From Roseivivax sp. THAF197b (GTDB taxonomy: Bacteria; Pseudomonadota; Alphaproteobacteria; Rhodobacterales; Rhodobacteraceae), in the NCBI RefSeq assembly GCF_009363255.1, contig NZ_CP045318.1, positions 3,275,501 through 3,339,500 of the forward strand: a stretch of 64,000 nucleotides of DNA, written 5' to 3'. The notes under the pieces were generated by a model, which saw nothing but the letters and a program-made list of their open reading frames with translations, was not told where the DNA came from and did not search any database. Below, piece after piece: positions 26,062-37,309 of the stretch; position 1 is the first letter of the stretch; each line of letters opens with the position of its first letter. Position numbers and translations under genes: made by a program.

Positions 26062-27336
26062 TCACGCTCTGCGGCGCTGAAAAAGGCCCCAGTTTTCGGC
26101 ATAAGCCGCAAGCGTCAGCGACACGAAGCCCAGCGCCGCGAAGCCCAGGAACATCGGCAAGACCGTCCCGTCGTAGAGGTAGCCCAAAGCCGCTCCGATG
26201 AGCCCACCGCCCAGCGTCTGCACCGTGCCCAGAACCGCCGAGGCCGTGCCCGCGACATGGCCGAGCTCCTCCATCGCGAGCGCGTTGAAATTCGCCGGGA
26301 TGAAGCCGAAGAAGCTGAATTGCGGGATCGACAGGATCAGGAACCACAGGAACGGCAAGGCGCCGCCCCAGGCCGCCGCCAGCGCAAGATGCACCGTGGC
26401 GAGAATCGCGAAGCCCAAAAGCGCGCCATGGCTTAGCCGCCTTGTGCCGAAGATCCGCACGAGCCGCGAATTGGCGAAATTCGACGCCGCCATGAAACAG
26501 GCCACCAACGCGAAATAGAGGGTGAATTCCGGCCCGATGCCGTAGACCTCGGTGTAGATCTGCTCGGCCTGGCTGACGAAGGAGAACAGAACCCCGAAGA
26601 AGGCGCCCGTCGCCAGCGTGTAGCCAAAGGCCCGCCGGTTGGTGAAGATGATCTTGAAGGCCTCCAGGATGCGAGCGCCGTTCAACTCGCGCCGATCTTC
26701 CGGGCGCAGCGTCTCGGGCAGGCGCATAAAGCTCCACAGGAAGGCCGCCGCCCCGATGGCGAACATCGCCCCCGCCAGAAGCCGCCAATCGCCAAAGATC
26801 AGCACCGCCGAGCCGAGATTGGGCGCGATCACCGGCATCACCATGAAGACCATCATGACAAGCGACATGGCCTGCGCCATCGCCTCCCCCTTGAAGCGGT
26901 CGCGCACCACGGACAGCGCCACGACCCGTGTCGCGCCCGCACCCACACCCTGGATGAAGCGCATCGCAAGGAGCATCTCGAACGAGGTCGAGAACGCCGC
27001 CGCGATGGCCGCGACGCAATAGACGCCGAGGCCGAAGAACAGCACAGGCCTGCGCCCGAACCGGTCCGACAAGGGGCCGTAGACGACCTGGCTTGCCCCG
27101 AACCCGATCACGTAGGAGCCGATCACGAATTGCCCCGCATTGGCGTCGACCACCGCAAAGGCGTTGGTGATATCGGTCACGGCGGGGATGTAGACGTCGA
27201 TCGCGGCGGCGTTCAACGCCATGAGAAACGCCACGATCGCGATGAATTCCCAGTAAGGTAGTGCCGCGGCAGCGCCTTCGGGCCGGGTTGGCGCTTCGGT
27301 GGGGGCGGCGGCGGGACGGTCGGGAATGACGGACAT
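26062..27336 (-). CDS. Bcr/CflA-like multidrug efflux MFS transporter
   Basis: The 424-residue protein has 12 predicted helices. DVYIPAVTDITNAF near helix 1 and the motif-A loop YGPLSDRFGRRPVLFFGLGVY are typical of the DHA1 Bcr/CflA subfamily (drug:H+ antiporters, sometimes sulfonamide, bicyclomycin or nucleoside exporters). The N-terminus carries about 30 polar, Pro/Ala-rich residues. I chose the ATG at 27334-27336 with GGAAA upstream; MFFGNT six codons earlier is an alternative. It sits just downstream of the peroxiredoxin terminator. Substrate cannot be told from the sequence. Confidence 0.87.
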   Translation of the reverse strand: MSVIPDRPAAAPTEAPTRPEGAAAALPYWEFIAIVAFLMALNAAAIDVYIPAVTDITNAFAVVDANAGQFVIGSYVIGFGASQVVYGPLSDRFGRRPVLFFGLGVYCVAAIAAAFSTSFEMLLAMRFIQGVGAGATRVVALSVVRDRFKGEAMAQAMSLVMMVFMVMPVIAPNLGSAVLIFGDWRLLAGAMFAIGAAAFLWSFMRLPETLRPEDRRELNGARILEAFKIIFTNRRAFGYTLATGAFFGVLFSFVSQAEQIYTEVYGIGPEFTLYFALVACFMAASNFANSRLVRIFGTRRLSHGALLGFAILATVHLALAAAWGGALPFLWFLILSIPQFSFFGFIPANFNALAMEELGHVAGTASAVLGTVQTLGGGLIGAALGYLYDGTVLPMFLGFAALGFVSLTLAAYAENWGLFQRRRA

Positions 27337-27365
27337 GGTATTTCCAAAAAACATCGTGAGAACGG

Positions 27366-27393
27366 AAAACCCGGCGCGAAGGCCGCGCCGGGT
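27366..27393 (-). terminator. Terminator downstream of the peroxiredoxin gene
   Basis: On the minus strand a 10-bp stem, ACCCGGCGCG / CGCGCCGGGT (pairing 27393-27384 with 27378-27369), has a 5-base loop and runs into TTTT. It separates the peroxiredoxin transcript from the MFS gene 30 nt further on; a second hairpin without a T-tract lies at 27461-27481. Confidence 0.8.
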
Positions 27394-27499
27394 CTCACCC
27401 TGATATAGAATGCCTTGCATGACCCGCCAACCGGGGCGGCACCGTTCCGCGCAGGCGCATGGCGCACACGGCCTGTGCGCCTTTGCCCCGCGCTGGAAG

Positions 27500-28153
27500 T
27501 TATTCCGGCAGCTTGGCCATGCGCAGATAGGGCAGCACGGTCTGGTACTGGCCGAACTTTTCGCGCGCGTCTTCCTCGGAGACGGTCGCGGGGATCACCA
27601 CATCCTCGCCCACGGCCCAGTTGGCGGGCGTGGCGATGGTGTGCTGTGCCGCGGTCTGCAGCCCGTCGATGGCGCGCAGGACCTCGGCGAAGTTGCGGCC
27701 CACATTCATCGGATAGGTCATCGACAGCTTGAGCTGCATGTCCGGGCCGATCACGAAGACCGCGCGCACCGTGGCGGTGTCATTGGACGTGCGGCCATCG
27801 GGCAGATACGCCTCGGCGGGCAGCATGTCGAAGGCCTTGGACAGCGCGAGGTCACTATCCGCGACGATCGGGAAGGTCGCCTCGGCGCCGCCCGCGGTCT
27901 GGATGTCCTCCTTCCAGCGCTTGTGATCCTCGGCGCTGTCCACGGACACGCCAAGCACCTTCACGCCGCGCTTTTCCCACTCATCCTTGAGCTGGGCGAC
28001 TGCCCCGAATTCAGTGGTGCAGACCGGGGTGAAATCCTTGGGATGCGAGAAGATCACCGTCCAGCTGTCGCCCACGTAATCGTGCAGCGAAATCGGGCCG
28101 TGATCGGTCTCGACGGTCAGATCGGGGATGGTATCGTTGATGCGCAAAGCCAT
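27500..28153 (-). CDS. 1-Cys peroxiredoxin (Prx6 subfamily)
   Basis: The 217-residue protein has the peroxidatic cysteine in HPKDFTPVCTTEFGA (about residue 45) and the Prx6-type C-terminal extension ending YLRMAKLPE. It has no resolving cysteine of the 2-Cys type. It reduces peroxides and alkyl hydroperoxides in the cytoplasm with glutathione or another thiol donor. The start ATG (28151-28153) is preceded by GGAGG six bases upstream; longer in-frame starts read through that site. It is divergent from the aldehyde dehydrogenase gene at 28307, suggesting shared control of two detoxification genes. Confidence 0.93.
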   Translation of the reverse strand: MALRINDTIPDLTVETDHGPISLHDYVGDSWTVIFSHPKDFTPVCTTEFGAVAQLKDEWEKRGVKVLGVSVDSAEDHKRWKEDIQTAGGAEATFPIVADSDLALSKAFDMLPAEAYLPDGRTSNDTATVRAVFVIGPDMQLKLSMTYPMNVGRNFAEVLRAIDGLQTAAQHTIATPANWAVGEDVVIPATVSEEDAREKFGQYQTVLPYLRMAKLPE

Positions 28154-28306
28154 GTTGAGCCTCCGTGCGAATATGGGTCTGGGGATGTACCTAGGCCGTC
28201 GCCCGCCCCATTGCATCCCCCGAGATGCAGCGGCATGGTGCCTTTGCAAATTTGATCAAATATCGCGGATCGGCCCGGCGCCGATCCCCGGCGACAGGAG
28301 ACAGCG

Positions 28307-29752
28307 ATGATCGAGAAACGCGACTTCTACATCGACGGTGCCTGGGTCGCACCGCAGGCGGGCACGGATCACGCGGTGATCGACCCCTCCACCGAAGAGG
28401 CCTTCGCGACCATTTCGCTGGGCGGCGAGGCCGATACCAACGCCGCCGTCGCCGCGGCCAAGGCCGCCCTGCCCGGCTGGATGGCAACCCCTGTCGAGGA
28501 GCGGATCGCAGCCGTCGAGCGTCTGCTCGAGGCCTACAAGGCGCGTGCGGCCGACATGGCCGAAGCCATGAGCCGCGAGATGGGCGCGCCCATGGATCTG
28601 GCCTCGCGCAACCAGTTCGGCGCGGGTGCCTTCCACCTCAAGAACTTCATCCGCGCCGCCCGCGATTTCCCCTGGGAAGCGCCTCTGGGCGATCACGCGC
28701 CCAATGACCGCATCATCCACGAGGCGGTGGGCGTCTGCGCGCTCATCACGCCGTGGAACTGGCCGATGAACCAGATCACCCTGAAGGTTGGCGCAGCGGC
28801 TGTCGCGGGCAACACGATGGTTCTGAAACCCTCCGAGGAAAGTCCGCTTTCGGCGATCATCTTCGCCGAATGCGTGGAGGCGGCGGGCTGGCCCAAAGGC
28901 GTCTTCAACCTCGTCAACGGCGATGGCGCGGGCGCAGGCTCGCAGCTTTCGGCGCATCCGGATGTGGACATGGTGTCCTTCACCGGCTCCACCCGTGCGG
29001 GCAAGCTGATCTCCAAGGCCGCCGCCGACACGCTCAAGCGCGTGCATCTGGAACTGGGCGGCAAGGGCGCCAACCTGATCTTCGCCGATGCGGATGAGAA
29101 GGCCGTGAAGCGCGGCGTGTTGCACATGATGCAGAACTCGGGCCAAAGCTGTAACGCCCCCTCGCGCATGATGGTCGAGGCACAGGTCTATGACCGCGTC
29201 GTGGACGAGGCCGCCGAGGTCGCGGGCAAGGTGGGCGTTGGTCCCGCCTCGGAAGAAGGCCGCCATATCGGCCCGGTGGTGAACCGCACCCAGTGGGACA
29301 AGATCCAGGGCCTGATCCAGCAGGGCATCGACGAAGGCGCGCGGCTTGTCGCGGGCGGTCCGGGCCTGCCCGAGGGTGTGAACAAGGGCTTCTTCGTGCG
29401 GCCCACCGTCTTTGCCGACGTGACGCCCGACATGACCATCGCGCAGGAGGAAATCTTCGGCCCCGTCCTGTCGATCATGCGCTTCGAGACCGAGGAGGAG
29501 GCCCTGCGCGTGGCCAATGACACGCCCTACGGGTTGACCAACTACGTGCAGACCGCCGATGGCGCGCGGCGCAACCGGCTGGCACGCGCGCTGCGCTCGG
29601 GCATGGTCGAGATGAACGGCCAGGACCGCGCGGCAGGCTCGCCCTTCGGCGGCATGAAGATGTCCGGCAATGGCCGCGAGGGCGGATCGTGGGGCATCCA
29701 TGACTTCGTCGAGGTCAAGGCGGTGTCCGGCTGGGATCCAGAGGCGGAGTGA
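28307..29752 (+). CDS. NAD(P)-dependent aldehyde dehydrogenase family protein
   Basis: The 481-residue single-domain ALDH has the cofactor loop ITPWNWPMNQITLKVG, FTGSTRAGKLIS, the general base in HLELGGKGANLIF and the nucleophile in QNSGQSCNAPSR (about residue 284), ending GREGGSWGIHDFVEVKAV. It oxidises an aldehyde to the acid; closest relatives I recall are generic ALDHs with broad activity, so no specific substrate is assigned. The ATG follows AGGAGA at 28296-28301. It diverges from the peroxiredoxin gene across 153 bases. Confidence 0.9.
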   Translation: MIEKRDFYIDGAWVAPQAGTDHAVIDPSTEEAFATISLGGEADTNAAVAAAKAALPGWMATPVEERIAAVERLLEAYKARAADMAEAMSREMGAPMDLASRNQFGAGAFHLKNFIRAARDFPWEAPLGDHAPNDRIIHEAVGVCALITPWNWPMNQITLKVGAAAVAGNTMVLKPSEESPLSAIIFAECVEAAGWPKGVFNLVNGDGAGAGSQLSAHPDVDMVSFTGSTRAGKLISKAAADTLKRVHLELGGKGANLIFADADEKAVKRGVLHMMQNSGQSCNAPSRMMVEAQVYDRVVDEAAEVAGKVGVGPASEEGRHIGPVVNRTQWDKIQGLIQQGIDEGARLVAGGPGLPEGVNKGFFVRPTVFADVTPDMTIAQEEIFGPVLSIMRFETEEEALRVANDTPYGLTNYVQTADGARRNRLARALRSGMVEMNGQDRAAGSPFGGMKMSGNGREGGSWGIHDFVEVKAVSGWDPEAE

Positions 29753-30079
29753 GCGGTTTTCAAATCGCGCTACACGGGAGCGAACAGACGTCATCCTAGG
29801 GGCAAGCGCGAAGATGGCGTTTCTCCTTCCTTCCGTTTTCACCCTCCATGCCTCATCAAACAGACCCCCGCTGGTGCGCCTGCCCGCGGGATGGCGCTGC
29901 AACAGTGGAACGCAGGCGCTTTATGTCAGCCAAGCCCCTCCCAAGATCGAGCGTCGCGCCGTCGGCACCAAAGCGCCAGCCCACCGTGGCGGGCAGGCGC
30001 TAGCGCGGCGGTTGCCAAGGCAACCTTGATTCCGCGCTCAGGGTCTTCGTTCAATCGATTTCAGGCCAACACGGTCAAT
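29753..30079. other. Gene-free stretch between converging ALDH and argJ
   Basis: These 327 bases lie between the ALDH stop and the argJ stop on the opposite strand. I see no credible gene. The only structure is a perfect tight palindrome GGTTGCC-AA-GGCAACC at 30010-30025, without a T-tract on either side. Confidence 0.65.
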
Positions 30080-31315
30080 TTAAGACCGGTAATCCGCATT
30101 GATCGAGATGTAGCCATGCGTCAGGTCGCAGGTCCACACCGTGGCCGAACCCGCGCCCAGTCCAAGATCCACCGCGATCTCGATCTCGGGCTGTTTCATC
30201 ACCGCAGCCCCCATCTCCTCGCGATAATCGGGCGAGACCCAACCTTTCTCGGCCACCAGGACGTCTCCGAAACGGATGGTCAGCAGGTCGCGATCTGCCG
30301 CCGCCCCTGATTTGCCGATGGCCATGACCACGCGGCCCCAGTTCGGATCTTCCCCCGCAATCGCGGTCTTCACCAGCGGCGAATTGGCGATCGACAGGGC
30401 GTGCATCCGCGCATCGGCGTCGCTCGCAGCCCCGGTGACCGAGACGGTCACGAATTTCGTGGCCCCTTCCCCGTCGCGCACGACCTGATGGGCGAGGTCC
30501 AGAAAGACCCGCTCCAGTGCCTCGGCGAAGACGGCGGTGTCGCGGCCCACACGCACCCCCGAAGCCCCCGTCGCTCCCATGAGGAGCGTGTCCGAGGTCG
30601 AGGTGTCGCTGTCCACGGTGATGCAGTTGAAGGTCCGGTCATTGATGCCCGAGACAAGCGCCTGCAGGTCCTCGCGGTCGATGGCCGCATCGGTGAAGAT
30701 GTAGACCAGCATCGTCGCCATGTCGGGCGCGATCATGCCCGAGCCCTTGGCGATGCCCGCGATCTTCACGGGTGCGCCGTCGATCTCCACCTCGGCGGCT
30801 GCTCCCTTGGGGAAGGTGTCCGTGGTCATGATCGCCTGGGCCGCGCCCGCGATGCCGTCCTCGCTCAGATCCGCGACCAGATCGGCGACCTTCGCGGTGA
30901 TCCGGTCATGCGGCAGCCGTTCGCCGATCACCCCGGTCGAGGAGGTGAAGACCCGGCCCGCAGGCAGGTCCATCGCCACCGACACCGCGTCGCACAGCGC
31001 CTGCACGGATGCTTCGCCCGCGCGGCCCGTGAAGGCGTTGGAATTGCCGGAATTCACGAGGATCGCGGCGCCGTCCCCTTCCTTGGGGTCCTGCCCGATC
31101 TTCGCCTGACAATCGAGCACCGGCGCCGAGCGCGTGGCGGAGCGTGTGAACACCCCCGCCACGGTCGAGCCCGGTGCCAGATGCGCGAGCATCACGTCCT
31201 GCCGACCGGCATAGCGGACGCCCGCCGCCGCGCTGGCGAAACGGACGCCCTTGATCACCGGCAGTTCCGGGAAGGCTTCGGGTGCCAGCGGCGAACGCGC
31301 GGTGATCTTGGCCAT
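30080..31315 (-). CDS. argJ: Bifunctional ornithine acetyltransferase / N-acetylglutamate synthase
   Basis: The 411-residue protein has the ArgJ autoprocessing region SGMIAPDMATMLVYIFTDA, where the Thr of ATML becomes the nucleophile of the beta chain, plus the early TSSTGVIGERLP and DGEGATKFVTV. It recycles acetyl groups from N-acetylornithine to glutamate in the cyclic arginine pathway; whether it also uses acetyl-CoA cannot be told. Its ATG follows the foldase stop after one base (CAGTAACATG), so it is translated by coupling. Confidence 0.94.
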   Translation of the reverse strand: MAKITARSPLAPEAFPELPVIKGVRFASAAAGVRYAGRQDVMLAHLAPGSTVAGVFTRSATRSAPVLDCQAKIGQDPKEGDGAAILVNSGNSNAFTGRAGEASVQALCDAVSVAMDLPAGRVFTSSTGVIGERLPHDRITAKVADLVADLSEDGIAGAAQAIMTTDTFPKGAAAEVEIDGAPVKIAGIAKGSGMIAPDMATMLVYIFTDAAIDREDLQALVSGINDRTFNCITVDSDTSTSDTLLMGATGASGVRVGRDTAVFAEALERVFLDLAHQVVRDGEGATKFVTVSVTGAASDADARMHALSIANSPLVKTAIAGEDPNWGRVVMAIGKSGAAADRDLLTIRFGDVLVAEKGWVSPDYREEMGAAVMKQPEIEIAVDLGLGAGSATVWTCDLTHGYISINADYRS

Positions 31316-31316
31316 G

Positions 31317-32162
31317 TTACTGCATACCCAGAAGGTCCAGCCGGTTCAGCACTTCGGGGCTCAGCTCAGCCCCGGGGCGCGTCACTTCGGCACCGGCCAC
31401 GACATCTTCGATGGCCGTCTGCATGGCCTCCTCGGAGAGGGTCTGAACGATCTGGTCGCGCACGGTCTCAAGCGCGGGCGCTTCCTTGATGCGCGTCTCG
31501 TTGAGCTTCACGACATGCCAGCCGAACTGCGTCTGCACGGGGCCGGACACCTCGCCCGCCTCCAGCGTTTCGACCGCGTCCTGGAACGGCGCGACCATCT
31601 GGCCCGCCTCGAACCAGCCGAGGCTGCCGCCGCTCGGTCCCGAAGGCCCGGTCGATTTCTCGCGCGCGAGCTCTGCGAAATCCGCGCCATTCTCAAGCTC
31701 GGTCACGAGGGAAGCGGCCTCTTCCTCGGTCTCCACGAGGATGTGCGAGGCGTTGTACTCAGTGCCCCCATCGCCGCCGAACTGCGCCTCATAAGCGGCC
31801 TGGATGTCGGCATCCGGGATCTCGTCCGGTGCGAGAACATCCATCGCCTGCGAGGACATCATCGCGCGGCGCTGGTTCTCGATGGCCAGACGCACGACCT
31901 CGGTCTCCTCGGCATCGTCCGATTGCGCCAGCGCTTCCTGCTGGATCATCTGGTCGAGGATGCCTTCGAACAGCACGTTCGCGGGCAGCTGTTGGTACTG
32001 CTCGGGCAGCGTGGTGCGCAGCATCAGCATGTGGCCCAGGGTGATTTCCTCGCCATTGACCGTCGCCATCACGGTGTCGAGGGCCACCTCTTCCTGCGCG
32101 AATGCCGGCGGCGCGAGCGCGATCAGTGCGGCAGTGACGATTTTCAGGCTCGATCGGGGCAT
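31317..32162 (-). CDS. Periplasmic parvulin-type peptidyl-prolyl isomerase
   Basis: The 281-residue protein has a signal peptide (MPRSSLKIVTAALIALAPPA then FAQ), a helical N-terminal chaperone-like region (about 30-130) and a parvulin rotamase domain from about 137: YNASHILVETEEEA, GGSLGWFEAGQMVAPFQDAV and FGWHVVKLNE. This is the SurA/PrsA/PpiD-like foldase layout for envelope proteins. It is first in an operon with argJ, an arrangement I recall from Rhodobacteraceae although the roles are unrelated, and is divergent from secA. Confidence 0.92.
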   Translation of the reverse strand: MPRSSLKIVTAALIALAPPAFAQEEVALDTVMATVNGEEITLGHMLMLRTTLPEQYQQLPANVLFEGILDQMIQQEALAQSDDAEETEVVRLAIENQRRAMMSSQAMDVLAPDEIPDADIQAAYEAQFGGDGGTEYNASHILVETEEEAASLVTELENGADFAELAREKSTGPSGPSGGSLGWFEAGQMVAPFQDAVETLEAGEVSGPVQTQFGWHVVKLNETRIKEAPALETVRDQIVQTLSEEAMQTAIEDVVAGAEVTRPGAELSPEVLNRLDLLGMQ

Positions 32163-32339
32163 GTATACACCTCTTTCTGCGGCCCGGCTCTGGGGCAGCG
32201 TTGACAGTCAGAAGACCGGCCCTTACATCGCCACATGGCTCTGCGAAGCCGGTCTTTTCTCCCCGTTTGTGTATGAGCTCGGTGCGAGACGGGCAAGCAG
32301 ATGTCGGCACACGAGATAGTGACAGGCGGAAGAGAGCGT

Positions 32340-35075
<2,736 letters not shown>

Positions 35076-35118
35076 CGCAGCTTCTCTCAGTTCAAATCGA
35101 CGTCGGAGAAATGCCCAG

Positions 35119-36009
35119 ATGTTCGAAATAGCCACGTTGAAGCTTGTACGCAGGTACAGGAAGACGCGCCGGGCGATCCGGGATGCGAACCGAAAGCTGG
35201 GGCACTATTTCTATCCGATCAGCGATGATTACGACGTCGATAAACTGAGATTGGCGGCAATTCCCCACGCCATCGACAGCGCGCCGCAACATGAGACCTC
35301 CGGCGACGTGGCCGTCTATTCGACCTTTTGCGGCCCGTTGCTGTCCTTCACCTTCGACAAGAACAACAAGCCGAAGAACGTCCCGCATTACTTCATTTCC
35401 AACAATCCGCGCGTCCTGAAGATCGTCGCGAAGTTCGGTTGGAAACCGATCCTGTTGAACCTTCCGGTCAGCAACAACCCGGTGGAATCCGCCCATCAGG
35501 CGAAAATCGCGAAAGCCCTGCCGCATCTCTTTCCGGATCTGAAGAAGCACCGCTTCGTGGTCTATTCCGACGACAAGCAACGCATCGATCACGAGAAGGT
35601 AAAAACCGATATTGCCCTTCTGGACAGCGAGGGCAAAGCCATCGCCATGCGCCGCGCGCCGCATATCTCGGGCACGATCCTTTGGGAATTCGCAGCGACG
35701 ATGATGCAGGAACGCTATCGACTCCAGGTCAACAAATTCGTGCCGTTTGTCGATAGAAGCATCCGCAACGGTGCGGAATTGAGCGATCAGGAACTGTTTC
35801 TGACCGACTATTCGGTCCGGGACCAAACCCACCCCGAGACCGTCCGGATCGCGGAGCGTTGGTACGAGGCCATCTGCGAATGCGGGATCGAGTGCCAGCT
35901 CTCCTTCGATATCATCGCCCAGAGCTATGACAGCATTCTCACGCTCGCCCCGAAGAAGAAAACCAAGGTGGAGATCGGCTCCGTGGCGCCGACCGCTCCC
36001 ACCGCCTGA
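35119..36009 (+). CDS. Putative glycosyltransferase-like protein, DUF616 (TOD1/MUCI70)-like
   Basis: The 296-residue protein has no signal peptide. Several segments fit the DUF616 pattern: VYSTFCGPL (about 66-74), PHYFISNNPRV, GWKPI, then KIAKALPHLFPDLKKHRFVVYSDDKQRID (in the KxxPHxxFPxYxxxxWxD position), and near the end ERWYEAICECGIECQLSFD, resembling the family's ERWxxEIxxxSxRDQLSF end. DUF616 proteins are thought to be glycosyltransferases; the acceptor is unknown. Base composition is visibly lower in GC (about 53-55 percent by eye) than secA upstream, and codons such as AAA, ATA and TTG are more frequent, suggesting transfer. It starts 43 nt after secA but need not be functionally linked to it. 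Confidence 0.55.
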   Translation: MFEIATLKLVRRYRKTRRAIRDANRKLGHYFYPISDDYDVDKLRLAAIPHAIDSAPQHETSGDVAVYSTFCGPLLSFTFDKNNKPKNVPHYFISNNPRVLKIVAKFGWKPILLNLPVSNNPVESAHQAKIAKALPHLFPDLKKHRFVVYSDDKQRIDHEKVKTDIALLDSEGKAIAMRRAPHISGTILWEFAATMMQERYRLQVNKFVPFVDRSIRNGAELSDQELFLTDYSVRDQTHPETVRIAERWYEAICECGIECQLSFDIIAQSYDSILTLAPKKKTKVEIGSVAPTAPTA

Positions 36010-36223
36010 GCCGACCACGCTCAGAAAGTCGCGGCACACGTGACAGCCGCGGCTGACGTGGCGCGAACGAGATCAGGCCGCCCCTGCAGCCCGTTCGAAA
36101 TGCGCTCAGGCGCGCGGGACACGCAGTCACCATAATGTCCTACAGATGGCATCGCATCGCCTCATCGCCGCCACGATGGGCGGGCACGTTACTCTCGAAT
36201 GAAGCCGCCCTCCGGAGGTTCCG

Positions 36224-37243
36224 ATGGCCAATCCCAAGACCCGTGCCCTCGCGATCGGCACTGCAACTTGTGCCTTTGCAATCGGCTATGTGATGCAATT
36301 CGGCATGCCCTTCACGGGCTCCGAAACCGGCCCCGTCGAAGTGACCGGCATTACCGACACCTCCGCTCCCACGGCGGAAAACACGGATGCGGCGCAACCG
36401 GCGGAGATGATGCCCATCACCGGTGCATCGGCCCTGCCGCAACTGCCCAGCCAGGACGCCGCCCCGGCCACGCTGCCGGCGAAACCCGTCGAGATGGCGG
36501 CCATCGACAGCGCGACCCTCTCCGATGCGACCTTGCCGGATGAGGCGCCCGAGGCCGGATTCGACTGCGACATCACCGCCGATGCGGAGGCCATCGCAGG
36601 CGCGATGGTCGCCCTCAGCGTGACGGCGCCCTGCCATGGCTCCGAACGCCTGACCGTGCACCATTCGGGCCTGATGTTTACCGCGACGATGCAGCCCGAC
36701 GGCACCTTGTCGCTCGATGTGCCGGCTCTGTCCGAACGGGCCGTGTTCATCCTGTCCTATGCCTCGGGCGATGGCGCCATCGCACAGGCCGAAGTGCCAT
36801 CCCTCGCCTTCTATGACCGCACGGCCCTGCAATGGCGCGGCGAAAGCGGCTTGCAGCTCCATGCCCGCGAAATGGGCGCCGAATACTTCGCCGACGGCCA
36901 TATCTGGTCCGGTGCGCAGGGCTCCGTCGAAGCGGCCGCGCGCGGCGAAGGTGGTTTTCTGACCCGTCTCGGCGATGCCGCGGCCCCGGAGCCGCTCCTG
37001 GCGGAGGTCTATTCCTTCCCCGCAGGCACCGCGCAGACCAACGGTGACGTGTCGCTCAGCGTCGAGGCCGAGATCACCTCTGCAAATTGCGCCCGCGACA
37101 TCGCCGCACAGACCCTGCACTGGCAATCCGAAGGCGCGCTCGCCACCCGTGAGCTGGCGCTTGCGATGCCCGAATGCGACGCGGTCGGCGATTTCCTCGT
37201 GCTCGACGACGTGGTGCGCGACATCGAGGTCGCAGCACGCTGA
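36224..37243 (+). CDS. Conserved hypothetical membrane-anchored periplasmic protein
   Basis: The 339-residue protein has an N-terminal membrane segment (about residues 8-27, AIGTATCAFAIGYVMQFGM), an 80-residue Pro/Ala/Thr-rich linker, and a beta-rich C-terminal domain with four cysteines (FDCDI, APCHG, NCARD, PECDA) that could form two disulfides, which fits a periplasmic location. I recognise similar proteins only as hypotheticals in Rhodobacteraceae. CCGGAGG precedes the ATG by 5 bases. The PstS/OmpA-like gene follows after 66 nt on the same strand and may be co-expressed. No function is assigned. Confidence 0.75.
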   Translation: MANPKTRALAIGTATCAFAIGYVMQFGMPFTGSETGPVEVTGITDTSAPTAENTDAAQPAEMMPITGASALPQLPSQDAAPATLPAKPVEMAAIDSATLSDATLPDEAPEAGFDCDITADAEAIAGAMVALSVTAPCHGSERLTVHHSGLMFTATMQPDGTLSLDVPALSERAVFILSYASGDGAIAQAEVPSLAFYDRTALQWRGESGLQLHAREMGAEYFADGHIWSGAQGSVEAAARGEGGFLTRLGDAAAPEPLLAEVYSFPAGTAQTNGDVSLSVEAEITSANCARDIAAQTLHWQSEGALATRELALAMPECDAVGDFLVLDDVVRDIEVAAR

Positions 37244-37309
37244 TCTTCGCACGCCCAGCCACTTGATCTTCCCGGACCGGACGCGGACACTCGCGCCCGG
37301 TCCAGGCTT

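Noticed and set aside
30010..30025. GGTTGCCAAGGCAACC palindrome as a bidirectional terminator between ALDH and argJ
   Set aside because: The loop is only two bases and neither side has a T-tract, so it would not form a standard terminator.
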